DNA of 64,000 nucleotides, taken from contig OX235264.1 of the NCBI GenBank assembly GCA_944472135.2, positions 84,888,319 to 84,952,318 on the forward strand, read 5' to 3'. A model generated the notes under the pieces. It was not told the DNA's origin. It was given only the letters and a program-made list of their open reading frames with translations, and searched no databases. Of the stretch, positions 1-11,497 are shown one piece after another; the first letter of the stretch is position 1, and every line of letters starts with the position of its first letter. The stretch comes from Trichobilharzia regenti (taxonomy: Eukaryota > Platyhelminthes > Trematoda > Strigeidida > Schistosomatidae). A program made the translations under genes and the position numbers.

Positions 1-164
1 GTAGTTTACTAGTTGATTGTAGTTTATGATGAAGTTTACTTTGGAACTTTTGCTCTTAATTCCTTCTTGTGTTAAAGACAATCAATAAGAGGACATTAGG
101 CTAAGTTTCGTACTTACTGGTTATTTGGGTTGAATAGTAACAATTCTGTCTGCAGAATTGGGTG

Positions 165-345
165 ATGCAAGTTGAGGTTTCCAAGATGGCTTCAATTTAT
201 TCAAGATCGCAGACATGCCTTGCTGACGAATGCCAGTGAATAAAACGTCTAAATTCAAGGCTTCTCGTCGATTCCCTTCAACTATCTAGCATCAAATCCG
301 AGTAAATCATGACAGTGGGTCACCTAGCCTGGTGAACATATTACA
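165..345. repeat. Short interspersed repeat E, copy 1
   Basis: This segment resembles sequences at 12539-12711 and 45595-45790. Shared landmarks are a GAATGCCAGT block, AAGGCTTC, TTCAACYATCYA and GTCACCTAGC followed by TGGTG. It has no coding capacity. It is probably a small SINE-like or LINE-derived repeat. The bases before it (1-164) hold nothing recognisable. Confidence 0.4.
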
Positions 346-639
346 AAAATTGATATTCCCACAGTTCAATACAGCATTAGCAACAGAAAACGATATATCT
401 ATTTGAACATTATATTCCATGTCATTTAATGTAAACCAAAATCACACGCTCAGTGATTGGTTAGCAAATATACACTGTATAGATATAATCGGCGGTTTGA
501 TCATTTGAAAACATAACTTGTCTTCCATGTCTTGCCTTCTGTCGTTACAACTAGGTACAGTTTAGTGACCAAACGATGCAATCCCGTCTTATCTTTCCTT
601 TTGAGTAGAACTTTTGAACTGACATGTCTACTGTATCTC
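346..639. other. Unassigned AT-rich DNA
   Basis: No coding frame, tRNA-like box or repeat shared with the rest of the window was recognised between repeat E and the first RTE fragment. Confidence 0.4.
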
Positions 640-1345
640 TCTGAATCAAGAGACGTGTGTACTGCTCACGAGTTCGCTCCGTCCTTCTCTATGGCTCTGA
701 AACATGGCCAATACGTGTTGAAGACATGAAAAAAAGGTTGACTGCTTTCGATCATAGATGTCTGCGATCTCTTTCTCACATTAGGTGGTTTAATAAGGTA
801 AGTAATGTTGACGTTAGGCGTAGAGTGTTGGGCAAAGAGGGAAAATCAATCGACGAGGCTATAAAGTTACATAGATTGAGATGGCTAGGTCACGTGGTGC
901 GCATGCCTAACCACCGCCTCCCCAGACGACGGGCATTACTAGCTGATATAGGTGCAGGTTGGAAAAGAGCCAGTGGTGGCCAAACAAAAACATGGCCTCA
1001 TCAATCCATCAAATCCTTGACAGTTAAACTGAGTCAGTCAGATGGGGAGATGCAGACTCTCGGGTTGGGGCCCTCGGGACTCTAGGAATCAATGGCTGGA
1101 GACAATAGGTGACATGGCTCAAAATCGTTGTCAGTGGCCAGCGCAGATGTATTCAGTCTCTGTAATCGTTCATATTCCTTTCTACCATTACCCATTCTGT
1201 TTCGCTCTTATACCTGTCAAACTCTATTGATTCTCTTCACTCATCTTCTTGTCTACCTTTGTGTGCTATTTGGAACGTGGCAACTCGAAGTGCTGCACTT
1301 CGGTGCCAAGTTCTATGTTGAATCCAAACAGACAGGCAGACAGAC
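640..1345 (+). mobile_element. RTE-type LINE fragment (subfamily A), 3' end
   Basis: This is the C-terminal part of a non-LTR retrotransposon ORF, 5' truncated. It reads LLYGSETWPIRVEDM, DHRCLRSLSHIRW, RRRVLGKEGKSIDE, RLRWLGHVVRMP and GWKRASGGQTKTWP, the region downstream of the reverse transcriptase in RTE-clade (SR2-like) elements. It is followed by a noncoding tail ending in CAGACAGACAG runs. The frame is intact for about 140 codons, but the RT core is absent, so it cannot move on its own. Paralogues of the same subfamily are at 4495 and 5895. Confidence 0.8.
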
Positions 1346-1712
1346 AGAGACTGTATCTCTCTACCAATGTGATTAAGTTTACTGAAAAAAAGACAATAGT
1401 GGAATTACATTTTTTCTTTTTTAAAGTTGTATTTGTTGTCGTTTTCCTCTCTTTTTTTTATTTTGAAATATGATAGTGGATTATGTAACTGAGGAGAAGA
1501 ATAATGTCTTCATCAGTTTTAATCAAATACTCATTCGAGTTGGTACATTAACATTTTACAATAAAATATGAGTGTATAATACATTTCAGCAGTGGAATAT
1601 TTTCTTTTGTTCTGTTTTCTCATATATATATATAAGCAATAACTATGTAGTATACTACGTACATACAAAAAATATAAAAAAATCTCTTGGTAAACTATAT
1701 GCAGAAGGGAAT
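1346..1712. other. 3' flank of gene 1, AT-rich
   Basis: T-rich runs and a short TATATA stretch are seen, but no gene or shared repeat. Confidence 0.4.
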
Positions 1713-1722
1713 TTTATTTATT
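1713..1722 (-). promoter_or_regulatory. Candidate poly(A) signals of gene 1
   Basis: Two overlapping AATAAA hexamers on the minus strand begin about 38-47 nt after the gene 1 stop codon. Position and strand fit a short 3' UTR. The cleavage site is not determined, and the region is AT-rich, so chance occurrence is possible. Confidence 0.4.
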
Positions 1723-1759
1723 ATTTAAGGGCTTTCTTTTTTTTTCATGTTTCGTATTA

Positions 1760-1965
1760 TCACGAATTACGATTATAATTCTTATTATATCTGTGTATGT
1801 GTAGGTTTGCCTCACCATCACCATAATCATCAAAAGAGATTCTCTTTAGATTAGTTGTTATAACGAATCTATGTTTAACTCTAAACATTAAGTATGTTGT
1901 TAAAACAGCGAATGCGATAAGTAATATTGATCCGATGATCAAAAGAGACAAAACGGTGGGATGTA
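1760..1965 (-). CDS. Gene 1, terminal exon: transmembrane helix and cytoplasmic tail
   Basis: This last exon has a polypyrimidine/GTAG acceptor; its first 2 nt complete a Leu codon with the C left by the EGF exon. It encodes 67 residues and ends with TGA. Residues 3-25 (from TVLSLLIIGSILL to TTYLMF) form one hydrophobic membrane span, followed at once by basic RVKHR (stop-transfer). An approximately 42-residue tail follows, with an acidic patch (FDDYGDGE) and an Asn/Tyr/His-rich end. Topology is therefore type I. The 7-kb intron upstream (1966-9002) contains a degraded RTE copy, two RTE-A copies and one RTE-B copy. Poly(A) signals lie about 40 nt past the stop. A schistosome tegument or adhesion protein is plausible, but no family is recognised. 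Confidence 0.78.
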
Positions 1966-2590
1966 CTACAAAAAAAAGAACAGGGAAATGTTAAAAAAAA
2001 AAATTATTACATGTAAGGAAAATTAATGAATCAAGAAAACAGAAGCAAGAACAACAACAACACCTGTAGACTTCTTACATTTAATACTTACATACTGAAT
2101 TACAACGTTCAGTAATGTACCCTCTCAGAATAGAACCTAGTGTATATGTGCACCACAGTTCAAGTTACCACAGCTCATGAAAGCTCATATAAAGGTACAA
2201 AAGCGAAATTTAATCAAACAACAAAAAAAGCGGAATTGAACAACTACATGGAGGATAGTGCGAATTTGATGGGTCTCAGAAATTACAAAAGTTGAATACA
2301 CCTGTGCAATTGAGAAGGACTCTCAGTCATGATTCGTAGTGCTTTGAGGATACCATTTGAGCAGTCTGCATATCCCTACGTAGCTCAAACCCTTCATTCA
2401 AAGAATTTATCGAGTGACGTAATGTTTTGGTCTACTCCAATCAAATTCTGTATCAGCTGACATCGTTGATGAAGAAGCTGATGGTTTGTCACGCATAAAA
2501 CATGTCCTAGCCATGTTAATCGATGCAGCTTCGATTGATTTTCCCCATATACCTAACTTCACTATTACTCACAATATGATACCAGTTGAC
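1966..2590. other. Gene 1 intron DNA without recognised features
   Basis: The start of the 7-kb intron (in plus coordinates) shows no coding signal or repeat that I could match to other parts of the window. Confidence 0.4.
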
Positions 2591-3960
2591 ATCTAAGATA
2601 GAAAGCAAACACTCACGGTTAATGACTGTTCCTCAGTATACAAGTTTCTTGATCGATCATGGCTACACGCGAGATGACGTAACCTGGGAAATAATACACA
2701 GACCACTTGTATCCGTGCTGAGATTTCGTTAGCGATGTGTTCATTATGTCTGACGCAAATTCCCAATAAATGAGTTGGCAAACACGCTTAGTCACCCCAC
2801 TACTTATCTTTTAACTACAGGTCGGTGCAGGACAGCAGTCCCACAGCACCATCTTACATTTGATAAGGTAGGATCTCATGCCAAACATACTAAGATTTCT
2901 GATCAATGTGTTCAGAAGACTGTGTATTTTATTGGTTTCTTCATCCATGGGGACACTGTCATCTACATACGCAACTTCTCCCTGGTAACAAGTCAGTCCG
3001 TAAGGCGCTAAAGTCGATTAGAGCCCCGTGTGTTAATACACCGTATATCAAATGGAATAAAAATGGTGATACTGATAGTCAATGACAAACAGAACTGGTT
3101 GTCATCATAAAGTGTTATCTGAGTTCATCAGTTTAAGCAGACTGCCTCGATTAGTGCACCATACTTTGTTAGTACTGCTTTTTTACGCCAGATATTGTCA
3201 AAATACCTTTCTATCAACGGAATCGAATTCCTCCCTGGGATTACTGAATAAGGTGGGTATTTGACACTGGTAAATATGCCTGTGTTCCAACATCTGTCTA
3301 ACGATAAAGATATAGCCAATACATACTCTTCCTGGTCTAAAGCCTGATATGTTTTCTCTGGTTTCTTCTTCCTTAATTTATGCAGGATATTACGTTATTC
3401 ACCTTGATCTCTCTGTGATTAATACGGGTTATTAATATATTGGCACCATTCTGGCTGGACATTCCCGGATTGATACACACTACTTAATATCTGAATTAAT
3501 TCAGTCAATAGTTCATCACATCACCTTGAAAAACCTCTAGAAACATACCATCAAGTCCCACAGCTTAGTCTCATTTCACAATAGAGACAACTTTTGCTGT
3601 TCCGGTTACGATTGAAGGACTGATGTCAGATGCAAGGGGAATTCACCAAGGCTGTAGGCCAGTTGAATTGTCTCCTAAGGCTTTCTCTTCAATATCTCAC
3701 TTATCTATCCTGAGGATTAGTTATAGTGCCATATTTCTTGGATATTGTTTCCCTTAGCAATGGTTTTTAGAGCTTGTTTCCTTATCGAGTAATCAGGTGT
3801 TGCCTACTGCCCATACATGCTTCTGGCTTTTGTTGAAGAAACTCGTAGTCAGTTTGCATTTAAGCAGATTCAGTGCTTCATCATGTTCTTCATCAGTCTT
3901 CTTGCGCCTATCATTTCGAGTGAAACAATTGAAATCGATTAGCATTTACTAGCCTTTGGT
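2590..3960 (-). mobile_element. Heavily degraded LINE, probably RTE-type RT region
   Basis: Read on the minus strand, short peptides resemble non-LTR retrotransposon sequence. Around 3540-3600 there is a decayed form of the KAxGxDGI motif that precedes the RT palm, and around 3130-3290 VIPGRNSIPLIERYFDNIW. All frames are broken by stops. The call rests on these fragments, so strand and clade are tentative. It lies inside the gene 1 intron. Confidence 0.35.
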
Positions 3961-4494
3961 TTCAGACTATCAACAGCTTTTACCACCTTTTATGTGTATA
4001 TAGTAGTTACTATATGACTGTCAATTAGAATTGTAAGTTAAAATTCATTGATTTTTTTCAAAAACTATAAAGCTTTAGTTACATTCATGAGGAAGTGAAT
4101 AAAATTTATAATGTAAGGTAATTATCTTCTTCACTGCCATACACAGAACTCTATTTAGCCTATCTTGTTGTTGAATATCATGACAACTATTTATATAATT
4201 TTGTTTATCACAGCTACGTGTTACTGACAGTCTAAAGTTAATATAAATATATTAGATAAGTTCATTGACTTGACTTTATTTTTAAAAAGACATCATCTCT
4301 GAAAATGCCTTTGTACTTTTGTACTTCTGTTTAACTATGTATATTAAGAATAATGTAAACAGCCTACATATTTTGTATGGCTCTTTTAAAAAGGTTTATA
4401 TATCACAATTAGCCTTGGTTGTTGGAGTAAAACTACATCTCTACAATCTTAATCTAGTCTTTGTTCATTAAAGTAGTTCTGTAAGTCTTGTATT
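3960..4494. other. Unassigned AT-rich intronic DNA
   Basis: No repeat or coding segment recognised; poly-T and TATA-like stretches only. Confidence 0.4.
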
Positions 4495-5640
4495 TTGTCC
4501 CAGTAAGAGTCCCGACTTGACCCTAACTCACTTCCGCGACTCAGGGATCGACTTGCTACCAGGGAATAATCTCGTTGACTTAGAATATGCGGACAATATA
4601 GTTCTTCTAGGCGAGGACGCTGACGAAATGCACAGTCTTCTGAACACCTTGAGCTGCAATCTACAAATGTTTGGCATGTGATTCGCTCCCGCCAAATGCA
4701 AGATGATGTTACAGGACTGGACTACACCGACTCCTAGATTAGAAATAGGGAGTGAAGTGGTAGAGCACGCTGACCGCTTCACTTATTTGGGAAGTACCAG
4801 CCAGTGCCAACGGGTTGATCTCTGACAAATCTCAGCACGGATACAGAGGGCTAGTTTCGCATATGCCAGTTTACGCCGTCTCTGGTGTAGACATGATATC
4901 CGACTATCGACCAAAGGGCGGGTGTACTGCTCATCAGTCCGCTCCGTCCTCCTTTATGGTTGGCTGTGAAACTTGGCCATTGAGAGTGGAAGACATGAAA
5001 AGATTAGCTGTCTTTGATCATAGGTGCCTGCGCTCTATTTCCCGTGTAAAGTGGCATAATAAGGTGAGCAACATTGAGGTTAGGCGTAGAGTTCTAGGTA
5101 AACAGGGGAAATCAATCGACGAAGTTGTGAAGTTACAAAGACTGAGATGGTTAGGACATGTGTTATGTACGCCTAGTCATCGCCTTCCCCGACAATCGGC
5201 AATGTTAGCGGATATAGGGTCAGGCTGGAAAAGAGCTAGCGGCGGTCAAACCAAAACATGGCCGAACCAGTCAATGAAATCTACAACAGTTAGTTTAAGC
5301 CAGTCACGTAGGAAGGTGTAGACTTCCGGGTTGGGGCCCTCGGGACGGTAAAAACCAATGGTTGGAAACAATTGGTGACATGGCTCAAAATCGTTCTCAA
5401 TGGCTAGTGCAGATGCATCCACTCCTTTTGACTTATGATTTCCAATGAAACTGTCTTGTTCTTCGTTATTACTATTCCTTTGTCTCACACCTCTGCTTAC
5501 TGTCTCTATTATGCATTTCTTGTACTTTCTTCTCTTGCTTTGTGTGATACAAGGAGGGAGTGTGGCGACTTGAACTTCCGCACATATGTACAAAGTTCTA
5601 TGTCGAAAACAGACAGACAGACTGGGTAAGAGTTACGTCA
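4495..5640 (+). mobile_element. RTE-type LINE fragment (subfamily A), RT end to tail
   Basis: Begins within the RT palm: DLEYADNIVLLGED carries a changed YADD box (YADN), followed by a stop in the FAPAKCK segment and FTYLGS. The C-terminal region is then open from about 4900 to 5321 (CETWPLRVEDMKRL, RLRWLGHVLCTPSHRLP, GWKRASGGQTKTWP). The tail ends with CAGACAGACAG. Stops, a frame slip and the catalytic change make it dead. It sits in the gene 1 intron, antisense to the gene. Confidence 0.8.
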
Positions 5641-5894
5641 TACACCTCACAAAAGTGAATGCCTCTATAGCACCTTACACATTATGAGTATCAAAATTAA
5701 GTTCATGTCATAGTCAACAATTAGTCACAGGAGTTTGTAAAATAAAACTCATTTTCCACTTATAGTTAAAAAATAACCATATCAGTATGAATAGTTATAT
5801 TATCTGTAGTTTTGAAAAATTAGAACTTTAAAGCATTATAGCTGCTCTCTGACGACACCCAATAATGTTCAACGTGTATCGTCAACTGAATACA

Positions 5895-6995
5895 TTACTA
5901 TGTTAGAATGACTCAGGGACTGACTTGCCACCAGGGAATAATCTCGTTGAATTAGAATATGCAGATGATATGTTCCTTCTAAGTGAAGATGCTGACAAAA
6001 TACAGGGTCTTCTGAACACCTTGACAGGCAGCAATCTTTGAATGTTTGGCATGCAATTCGCTCCTGTCAAATGTATGGTGATGCTATAAGACTGGACTGA
6101 ATTGACTCCTAGCTTTAAGATAGGGAGTGAAGTGGTAGTGTGTGTTGGCCACTTCACTTATTTGGGAAGTTGCATCAGCTAACGCTAGCTAGTTGATCAC
6201 TGACGAAATCTCAGCACGGATAAGGAAGGCTTGTTTGGTATACTTCAACTTACTCTATTGGTGGCGTAGACATGATAGCCAGCCGACGACCAGAGGGCGT
6301 GTGTACTACTCAGCAGTTAGCTGTGTCCGTCTTTATGACTATGGGACATGGTCATTGAAAGTGGAAGACATGAAAAGCCTGGCTAGCTGTCTTTGATCGT
6401 AGGTGCCTGTGTTCTGTCTCCCCTGTTAGGTGACATAATCGGCAGAGCAATATAGAGGTTTGATGTAGAGTGTTAGATAAGGAGGGGCGATCAATCGACG
6501 AGGATGTGAAGGTGAATCGACTGAGATGACTAGGTCATGTTTTACGTACGTCTAGCATCACCTTCATCGACAACGGGCGACATGAGATAGATCAGGTTGG
6601 AAAAGAGCTAGCTAGTGGCTTCATCAGTCAATGAAGTGCACAGCAGTTCGTTTAAGCTCAGTGGGGCGTTGCAGACTGTTGTCTGGTTGGGGTCTTCGGG
6701 ATGCCCAAAACTATTGACTGGAGTCCATGTGTTATATGACTCAAAATCATTCTCAGTGGTGGCGCAGATTCATTTACTCTCTGTTATATCTGCACTATCT
6801 TAAAAAACCCTATTGCTTCTCTGTGTTACTATTCTTTCTTCCTCATGTTTCTGCTTATTTTCGTCCTTCGGAATCTCTGTTTTTCTCTCTTGTTTACTCT
6901 TGTGCTCTACATGGAGTGTGGCGAATTCAACTTCTGCACTTCTGTCTAAAGTTCTGTGTTGCAACCAGTCAGTCAATTAGACAATTTTCTCTCTG
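5895..6995 (+). mobile_element. RTE-type LINE fragment (subfamily A), degraded
   Basis: This is a second, more decayed copy of the same segment as the element just upstream. It keeps LEYADDMFLLSEDAD (catalytic DD retained), FTYLGS, ISARIRKA and VEDMKSL, with many frameshifts and stops. The tail repeats the GTGTGGCGA..CTTCTGCACTTCTGT block of the other copies. The short gap 5641-5894 holds nothing recognisable. Confidence 0.7.
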
Positions 6996-7013
6996 TTTAC
7001 CAGATAGCCTTAA

Positions 7014-7014
<1 letters not shown>

Positions 7015-7047
<33 letters not shown>
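7015..7047. repeat. TA microsatellite
   Basis: A run of about 16 TA dinucleotides directly at the 3' end of an RTE-A copy. Confidence 0.9.
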
Positions 7048-7051
<4 letters not shown>

Positions 7052-7459
7052 GATATAGTAATTTCCTCTTGTTTTTGATTGATGATCATTCTTTCAATTA
7101 TGTGAAACAACACATGTCCTTTAGTGATATACTTTCGTGGTTCTTCTTGTAACTTCTTAAAATAATAACTGACTGTGACATATGTCATTTTAGGCCCAGA
7201 TACTATTTTCTGTGATGCGTTAGATGTAAAATAAACTCAGTGCTGAAGAGAATGTGTTCAATCTTTAGATTATGGTCTCAAAAAATTAACTATTCATCGA
7301 CCTTTGTGAAGTAACAACGTCCTGGATGTTTGGCGTTTTTACTGGAATTTCGAAATGTTGTTAGCTGAAAATGGTTTACATTTTTCATTCAACTGTTGTT
7401 CTGAAGTAAATTTTATTTCAATTTAACTGTGAAAGTTAGGCTATCGCATCCAGTTCATA
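7048..7459. other. Unassigned AT-rich intronic DNA
   Basis: No gene or shared repeat recognised. Confidence 0.4.
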
Positions 7460-8395
7460 ACAGAAAATTAGTGAATCGTATGACAAAGGAACTAGAAGAC
7501 CTGGATTTCGCGCGTGGATGATTTATGTTTGATGTCACACAAAATCGAAGATTTACAAGCAAAAACCAACAAACTGGTCGAAGAATCAGCCGTCGAAGAC
7601 ATGACTCCAGGTGAACATAGATAAGACGGAGGTTATGAAAATAACCACCCAGCAATAACAGCAACATCCAGTGCCAGTCAGCATCAACGGGAAGGATTTG
7701 AAAGAGGTTACTTCATTCACTTATCTAGGGAGAATTGTCTCAACTACAGGAGGAACGGACGAGGATGTTAAATCGAGCAAGAATCGGAAAGGCGAGAAAC
7801 ACGTTCATCAACCTGAAACCAATATGGAAATCTTCCGCTCCCATTCAGCATCAACAACAAAATTCAGTCGGATTTTCAATGCAAACAGTTCAAGTCAGTC
7901 AGTTCTTCTATACGGATCAGAAACTTGGCGGGCGCGTCACAAAGAATATTTCCAACAGCCTGTTGCAGACCTTTATCAACCAACAACTGTCTTCGCTGGC
8001 TCTATACTCAAGATGAGATGGCCTAGCCAGGAAGGAAAGAATCACCAACAAGAAACTATGGGAACAAACAAACAAACAAAACAAGAACCAATCGCCAACC
8101 AACAAATATGAAGGATAAAGTGGATGATAATGGAATGGACACTCGCTCACTGAGGAGGCCGCTAGGTGACATCGCGCTTCAGGCCCTCGAGTGGAACCCG
8201 AAAGGGAAGTGGCGAGTGGGACGTCAGTGCAAGGGTGGCATGGAGGAGATCGTGTGAAGAGGAGTTAAAAGAGTATGTACTAACATGGATGCAGGTGAAA
8301 AGTACAGCAGAAGGAAGACAGAAGCAAGTGGAGACGTGTAGTTGAAGGTCTATGTTCCACTAGGAACCCAAGGGAACAATAATAATAAAAATGAC
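7460..8395 (+). mobile_element. RTE-type LINE fragment (subfamily B), 3' part
   Basis: 5'-truncated copy starting in EDLDF just before the RT catalytic box. It keeps SINGKDLKEVTSFTYLGR, the SVLLYGSETWR block and RRPLGDIALQALEWNPKGKWRVG, then ends with TATGTTCCACTAGGAACC and (AAT)n. Subfamily B is told from A by its C-terminal DITRQALEWNPEGKRRVGR-type motif and its GTTCC-type tail. Several frameshifts are present. It lies in the 7-kb gene 1 intron. Confidence 0.75.
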
Positions 8396-9002
8396 AAAGG
8401 ATTTTATGTATATTGACACAATCAGTCATGACAAAGTGATTTGTCTTTCTATTATTTTTGATAAGATCAGTATTCCAGTAGTCTTATCTTCCCTATCATT
8501 TACCGACAAAACTTTAGAAACAGTTACATCTTAGTGATGAAGACTTGGATTTCACTGCTCCGTAGTCTAGTCTATAATGTTTTGTAGATTGAAGCATCTA
8601 GAAATATATATTTAAGCATCAAAGTGAATGCGATAGAATCATTTCCATTTGATGAATTGTCAAATACACAGGACTGTAAAGTCGTGATTTAAGTGATTTA
8701 GCTGATACTAGTCATGTCAGTGCTCAGATGATATGTCAATGCTTCATATCTGCGACACTCAATTTTTCTTCAAAACTCAACTAATTAATGCATAGTGGAC
8801 TTGAAAAAATAAAGCTAGAAGAATTTCAGAAGAGACAATATACATAGAGTTCCGTCGGTACTTTTCCAGTTAATGTAGTATTAAAATATAGATGACATTC
8901 TAATATGCGTAAACCTTGAGTTCATTCCTATAACACTTTCTCAAATGGATATATTACACATTAAAGTGATAATTCTATGTAAAACGTTAGTGATTAACTT
9001 AC
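8396..9002. other. Unassigned intronic DNA between RTE-B and the EGF exon
   Basis: AT-rich; nothing matched other parts of the window. Confidence 0.4.
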
Positions 9003-9149
9003 GGCGACAGTGTTCTGACCGGCTGTAACCCCCTACATATTGCCATCCAAAATTACACACGCATTTGATACCATTCATAATGTCGACACAATGAGAATGT
9101 GGCGGACAAACATTTTGACAGTCACTGCATACTCGTTTCATTGTATTGG
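9003..9149 (-). CDS. Gene 1, internal exon: EGF-like module
   Basis: This 147-nt exon has acceptor TTTCAG and donor GTAAGT. The opening CC completes a Ser codon with the T of the previous exon, and it ends after 1 nt. It encodes 48 residues with seven cysteines. Their spacing, CPPHSHC, eight residues, CVC, fifteen residues including two Gly, then C, is that of an EGF-like domain (C2-x5-C3-x8-C4-x-C5-x15-C6), with C1 supplied by the preceding CSDC. No calcium-binding DxDE start is seen. Such modules act outside the cell in adhesion or receptor ectodomains. The module directly abuts the transmembrane exon, so it is membrane-proximal. Confidence 0.8.
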
Positions 9150-9166
9150 CTGAAATAAAGATAAAC

Positions 9167-9167
<1 letters not shown>

Positions 9168-9199
<32 letters not shown>
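9168..9199. repeat. TA microsatellite beside the EGF exon
   Basis: A TA run of about 16 units starts some 19 bp upstream (gene sense) of the EGF exon acceptor, within its branch-point region. Confidence 0.9.
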
Positions 9200-9201
<2 letters not shown>

Positions 9202-9336
9202 TGACGTTTTCGTATTTTCCCCATATGATGTGCTGTTTATTACAAGAATATAATATTTACTTAATTTAGGAAGTGTATAAAATACAGACATTCAAACAAC
9301 AAGTGACTTGCTTTTAAGTAATTAACCAGAGTAAAT

Positions 9337-9594
9337 TGGTTGGAGGATTTCAACATGAGCTGACATCAGTTAGAGAACCAGTGGAAGACATGTGAGTACC
9401 GGACAGCTGTTTCTCCCTAGTTTGGGACTCCTGGGCAGTATGTACCCAACGCTAGGTTTCGAACCCACGACCTTCTGGTTACCCATTGAGCTACTGGGAC
9501 CCGATCCAATGGTCCAGTGCCTGTTCGGTACTCACATGTCTTCTAATGTTTTCTCTGACTGATGTCAGCTCATGAGGAAATCTTCCAACCAATC
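9337..9594 (-). mobile_element. SINE B, head-to-head inverted copy
   Basis: The left part (9337-9500) is a minus-strand SINE B: tRNA-like head with a B-box-like GGTTTCGAACCCAC, then a decayed hammerhead region (GAGTCCCAAACTAGG, GAGAAACAGCTGTCC). The right part (9525-9594) is an inverted copy of the element's terminal 70 bp, giving matching ends. It lies in a gene 1 intron in gene sense. Confidence 0.65.
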
Positions 9595-9644
9595 TTTCTG
9601 TGTAATATCGGCTCATAATGCGAACTACTTATTTACTTTTGCAT

Positions 9645-9865
9645 ACTGTTTTATTCCTTTATGTTCCAAGAGGAACATGGGGGTTTAAGGTAGAGTTTGG
9701 AAGTCTCCGTAGCAGGAGTTTTATTTTTACAGAATGAAGTTGCCAGCCTCAAGTCCAACTTTCCCTCTTTACCTGCCTTACTATCGGCTTACGAATGTTT
9801 AGGAGTGCGTGGGCCAAGGATCGATCCCCGGACCATGTGTATGTGGTTAGCGGACTTTCTACTGA
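9645..9865 (-). mobile_element. SINE C, degraded copy
   Basis: RTE-B-like tail (TTCCTTTATGTTCCAAGAGGAAC), then the middle segment with GCCTCAAGTCCAACTTTCCC and GGACCATGTG in the tRNA-like head. The outer acceptor-like end has decayed. Element is on the minus strand. Confidence 0.6.
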
Positions 9866-9869
9866 TGAA

Positions 9870-10430
9870 CCAGGATATTATGACAACTATTAGTTATAAA
9901 TACTCTTCATCCAATAACCGTATCTCTAGTGCATACACCAATCAACTGTTGCTGTTGAAAAACTCCAGTTTCTGTTTAGACTTGGTAAATATATAGCGTC
10001 TGCTACTGACAAGGATTTGTAAGTAATATACTGTGTGGGAAGAAGTGAAAAATTTCTGGATAAAAGGACAAACAAAACGGGGAATTATTAGAGGAAGCAT
10101 GAAATGAACAGATATAATCAGAACTCGAACACTCTGTGCTACTTGCAGTTTCAAATATAAAGATGTATTTCACCACTCCTGTAGGAAAGTTAACCCAGTA
10201 AACAATTTTTCACTAAAACCCTGTGTATTCTCTTGGGGGTGAATGTTAAGTTAAAGGGTTCTAAGTTCAACAATGAAGTTATACTAAGTAATCCACATAT
10301 TACTCCATATTACTATAATCATTCATGAATCAATGCATACTTTTAGTTGAAATTCAAACCTTAAGAACATTTATGACCAACTAGTCCAAATTTAATACTA
10401 CAATGTTATTATAGAGTTTTTGATGTAGTT
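9870..10430. other. Unassigned intronic DNA
   Basis: AT-rich; no gene or shared repeat recognised. Confidence 0.4.
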
Positions 10431-10620
10431 GTGCTCTCTGAGTTAGATGGTTTATTTGTGAAGCTTTCATTGCTTTTATTTGAGGTTGAATTGAAGAATG
10501 CGCTGAGGAAGTTGCCTAGTAGGGCATTGAAAGCTTCGCAAATAAACTATTCAATTCAGAGAATACAACGACATCAAAATCATCGACCTGAGCTAAAAAT
10601 CTTCTCCATCATATCATTAT
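10431..10620 (+). repeat. Repeat with hammerhead-like core CTGAGGA-N19-GAAA
   Basis: A CTGAGGA heptamer at 10503 is followed 19 nt later by GAAA and GCTTCGC. A related segment with the same spacing is at 34690-34719 (CTGAAGA-N19-GAAAGCTTC). An inverted match of AAGCTTTCATTG / AATGAAAGCTT type flanks it. An ORF of 63 codons through it looks incidental. The identity of the repeat is unknown. Confidence 0.35.
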
Positions 10621-10631
10621 AGAGTTATATT

Positions 10632-10988
10632 GTGGTGAGAGCAGGCTCCTAGCCAATTGGTAGAGATTAATTTACGTCAACGTCTAGGTCACTAATATTA
10701 ACCGTGAGAAAATATGAACAAGGCTGATTCAACAACCAATCGCAGCAGGTTTAACGTGGGCAAATATGATTTGCAGATCGATGGCTCCACTTTCCGAGGT
10801 TACCCGAAACAACCAATCAGAAGCCTGCGTTGTCTGCTTAACTTCCGAGAAACAACCAATCAGAAGGCTGCGTTTGTCTACTTGAATAAGTTATGATAAT
10901 GTACATGAAATATATATATGAATACGTGTTGATTTCCGTAATAAAACGATCTGTTACCGGCCCTTGTCTTCTGTTGTTACAGTACAAC
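10632..10988 (+). mobile_element. Candidate solo LTR
   Basis: Begins TGTGGTGAGAGCAGG and ends GTTACAGTACAACA (TG..CA). Inside are two ~45-bp direct repeats carrying CCGAGAAACAACCAATCAG (CCAAT boxes), a TATATATATGAATACG TATA-like region, and GTAATAAAACG as a poly(A) signal, in the U3-R-U5 order of an LTR. No clear target-site duplication was found, so the borders are uncertain and a non-LTR origin is possible. Confidence 0.35.
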
Positions 10989-11077
10989 ATAATTTCTAGC
11001 TTTCATTATCATATGTGGTATTTGAATCGGTCAATAAGTATAATTTATAAATTTATATTAAATACACAACAACTTAC

Positions 11078-11309
11078 AAACAATTCTAAAGTTAAACTTT
11101 TGTAAATTGAAACTTAGATTATAAAATCTACTATTTTGTATAAATGTATCCAGTAATAAATTTTCAGAAAGTTGTGTCGCTCTAATTGAATTATAAACTA
11201 TATCATGCACAGCAAAAACAGTATTTGCATCTGATGGGATAAAATCAGCCACAGTACAAGAAGGTCTTTCATAATACGGCGTCTGTTCTGTTGTAATTCT
11301 TGACATGAT
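11078..11309 (-). CDS. Gene 1, internal exon: ectodomain preceding the EGF-like module
   Basis: This 232-nt exon has acceptor AATTAG and a strong GTAAGT donor. It starts in phase 0, matching the phase-0 end of the 15-kb exon, and ends after 1 nt. It encodes 77 residues: a stretch with one Cys (PSCTVADFIPSD), then an alternating hydrophobic stretch (FAVHDIVYNSI) and a basic-aromatic segment with one possible N-glycosylation site (NLS in FYNLSFNL). Its place just before an EGF module could suggest a small extracellular domain such as a SEA-like fold, but I see no diagnostic motif, so that is only a suggestion. The intron upstream (11310-15020) contains SINE A, PLE debris and a rearranged SM-alpha element. 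Confidence 0.72.
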
Positions 11310-11497
11310 CTAATTGATTTACAGTAGTTCATTATGTCAAATTTCATTGGAATGGAAGTTGGAAGTGGATAAAAAACAAAGAAAAAAAGGAAAACTAACT
11401 AAACTTTTATAAAGTAAAGTTATATGAATAAGTGAGGAAATTCTTTGAAGCAATAAGGTAGTGTAAGCTATACACTCTTTTAAAATTTTAAAATTTT

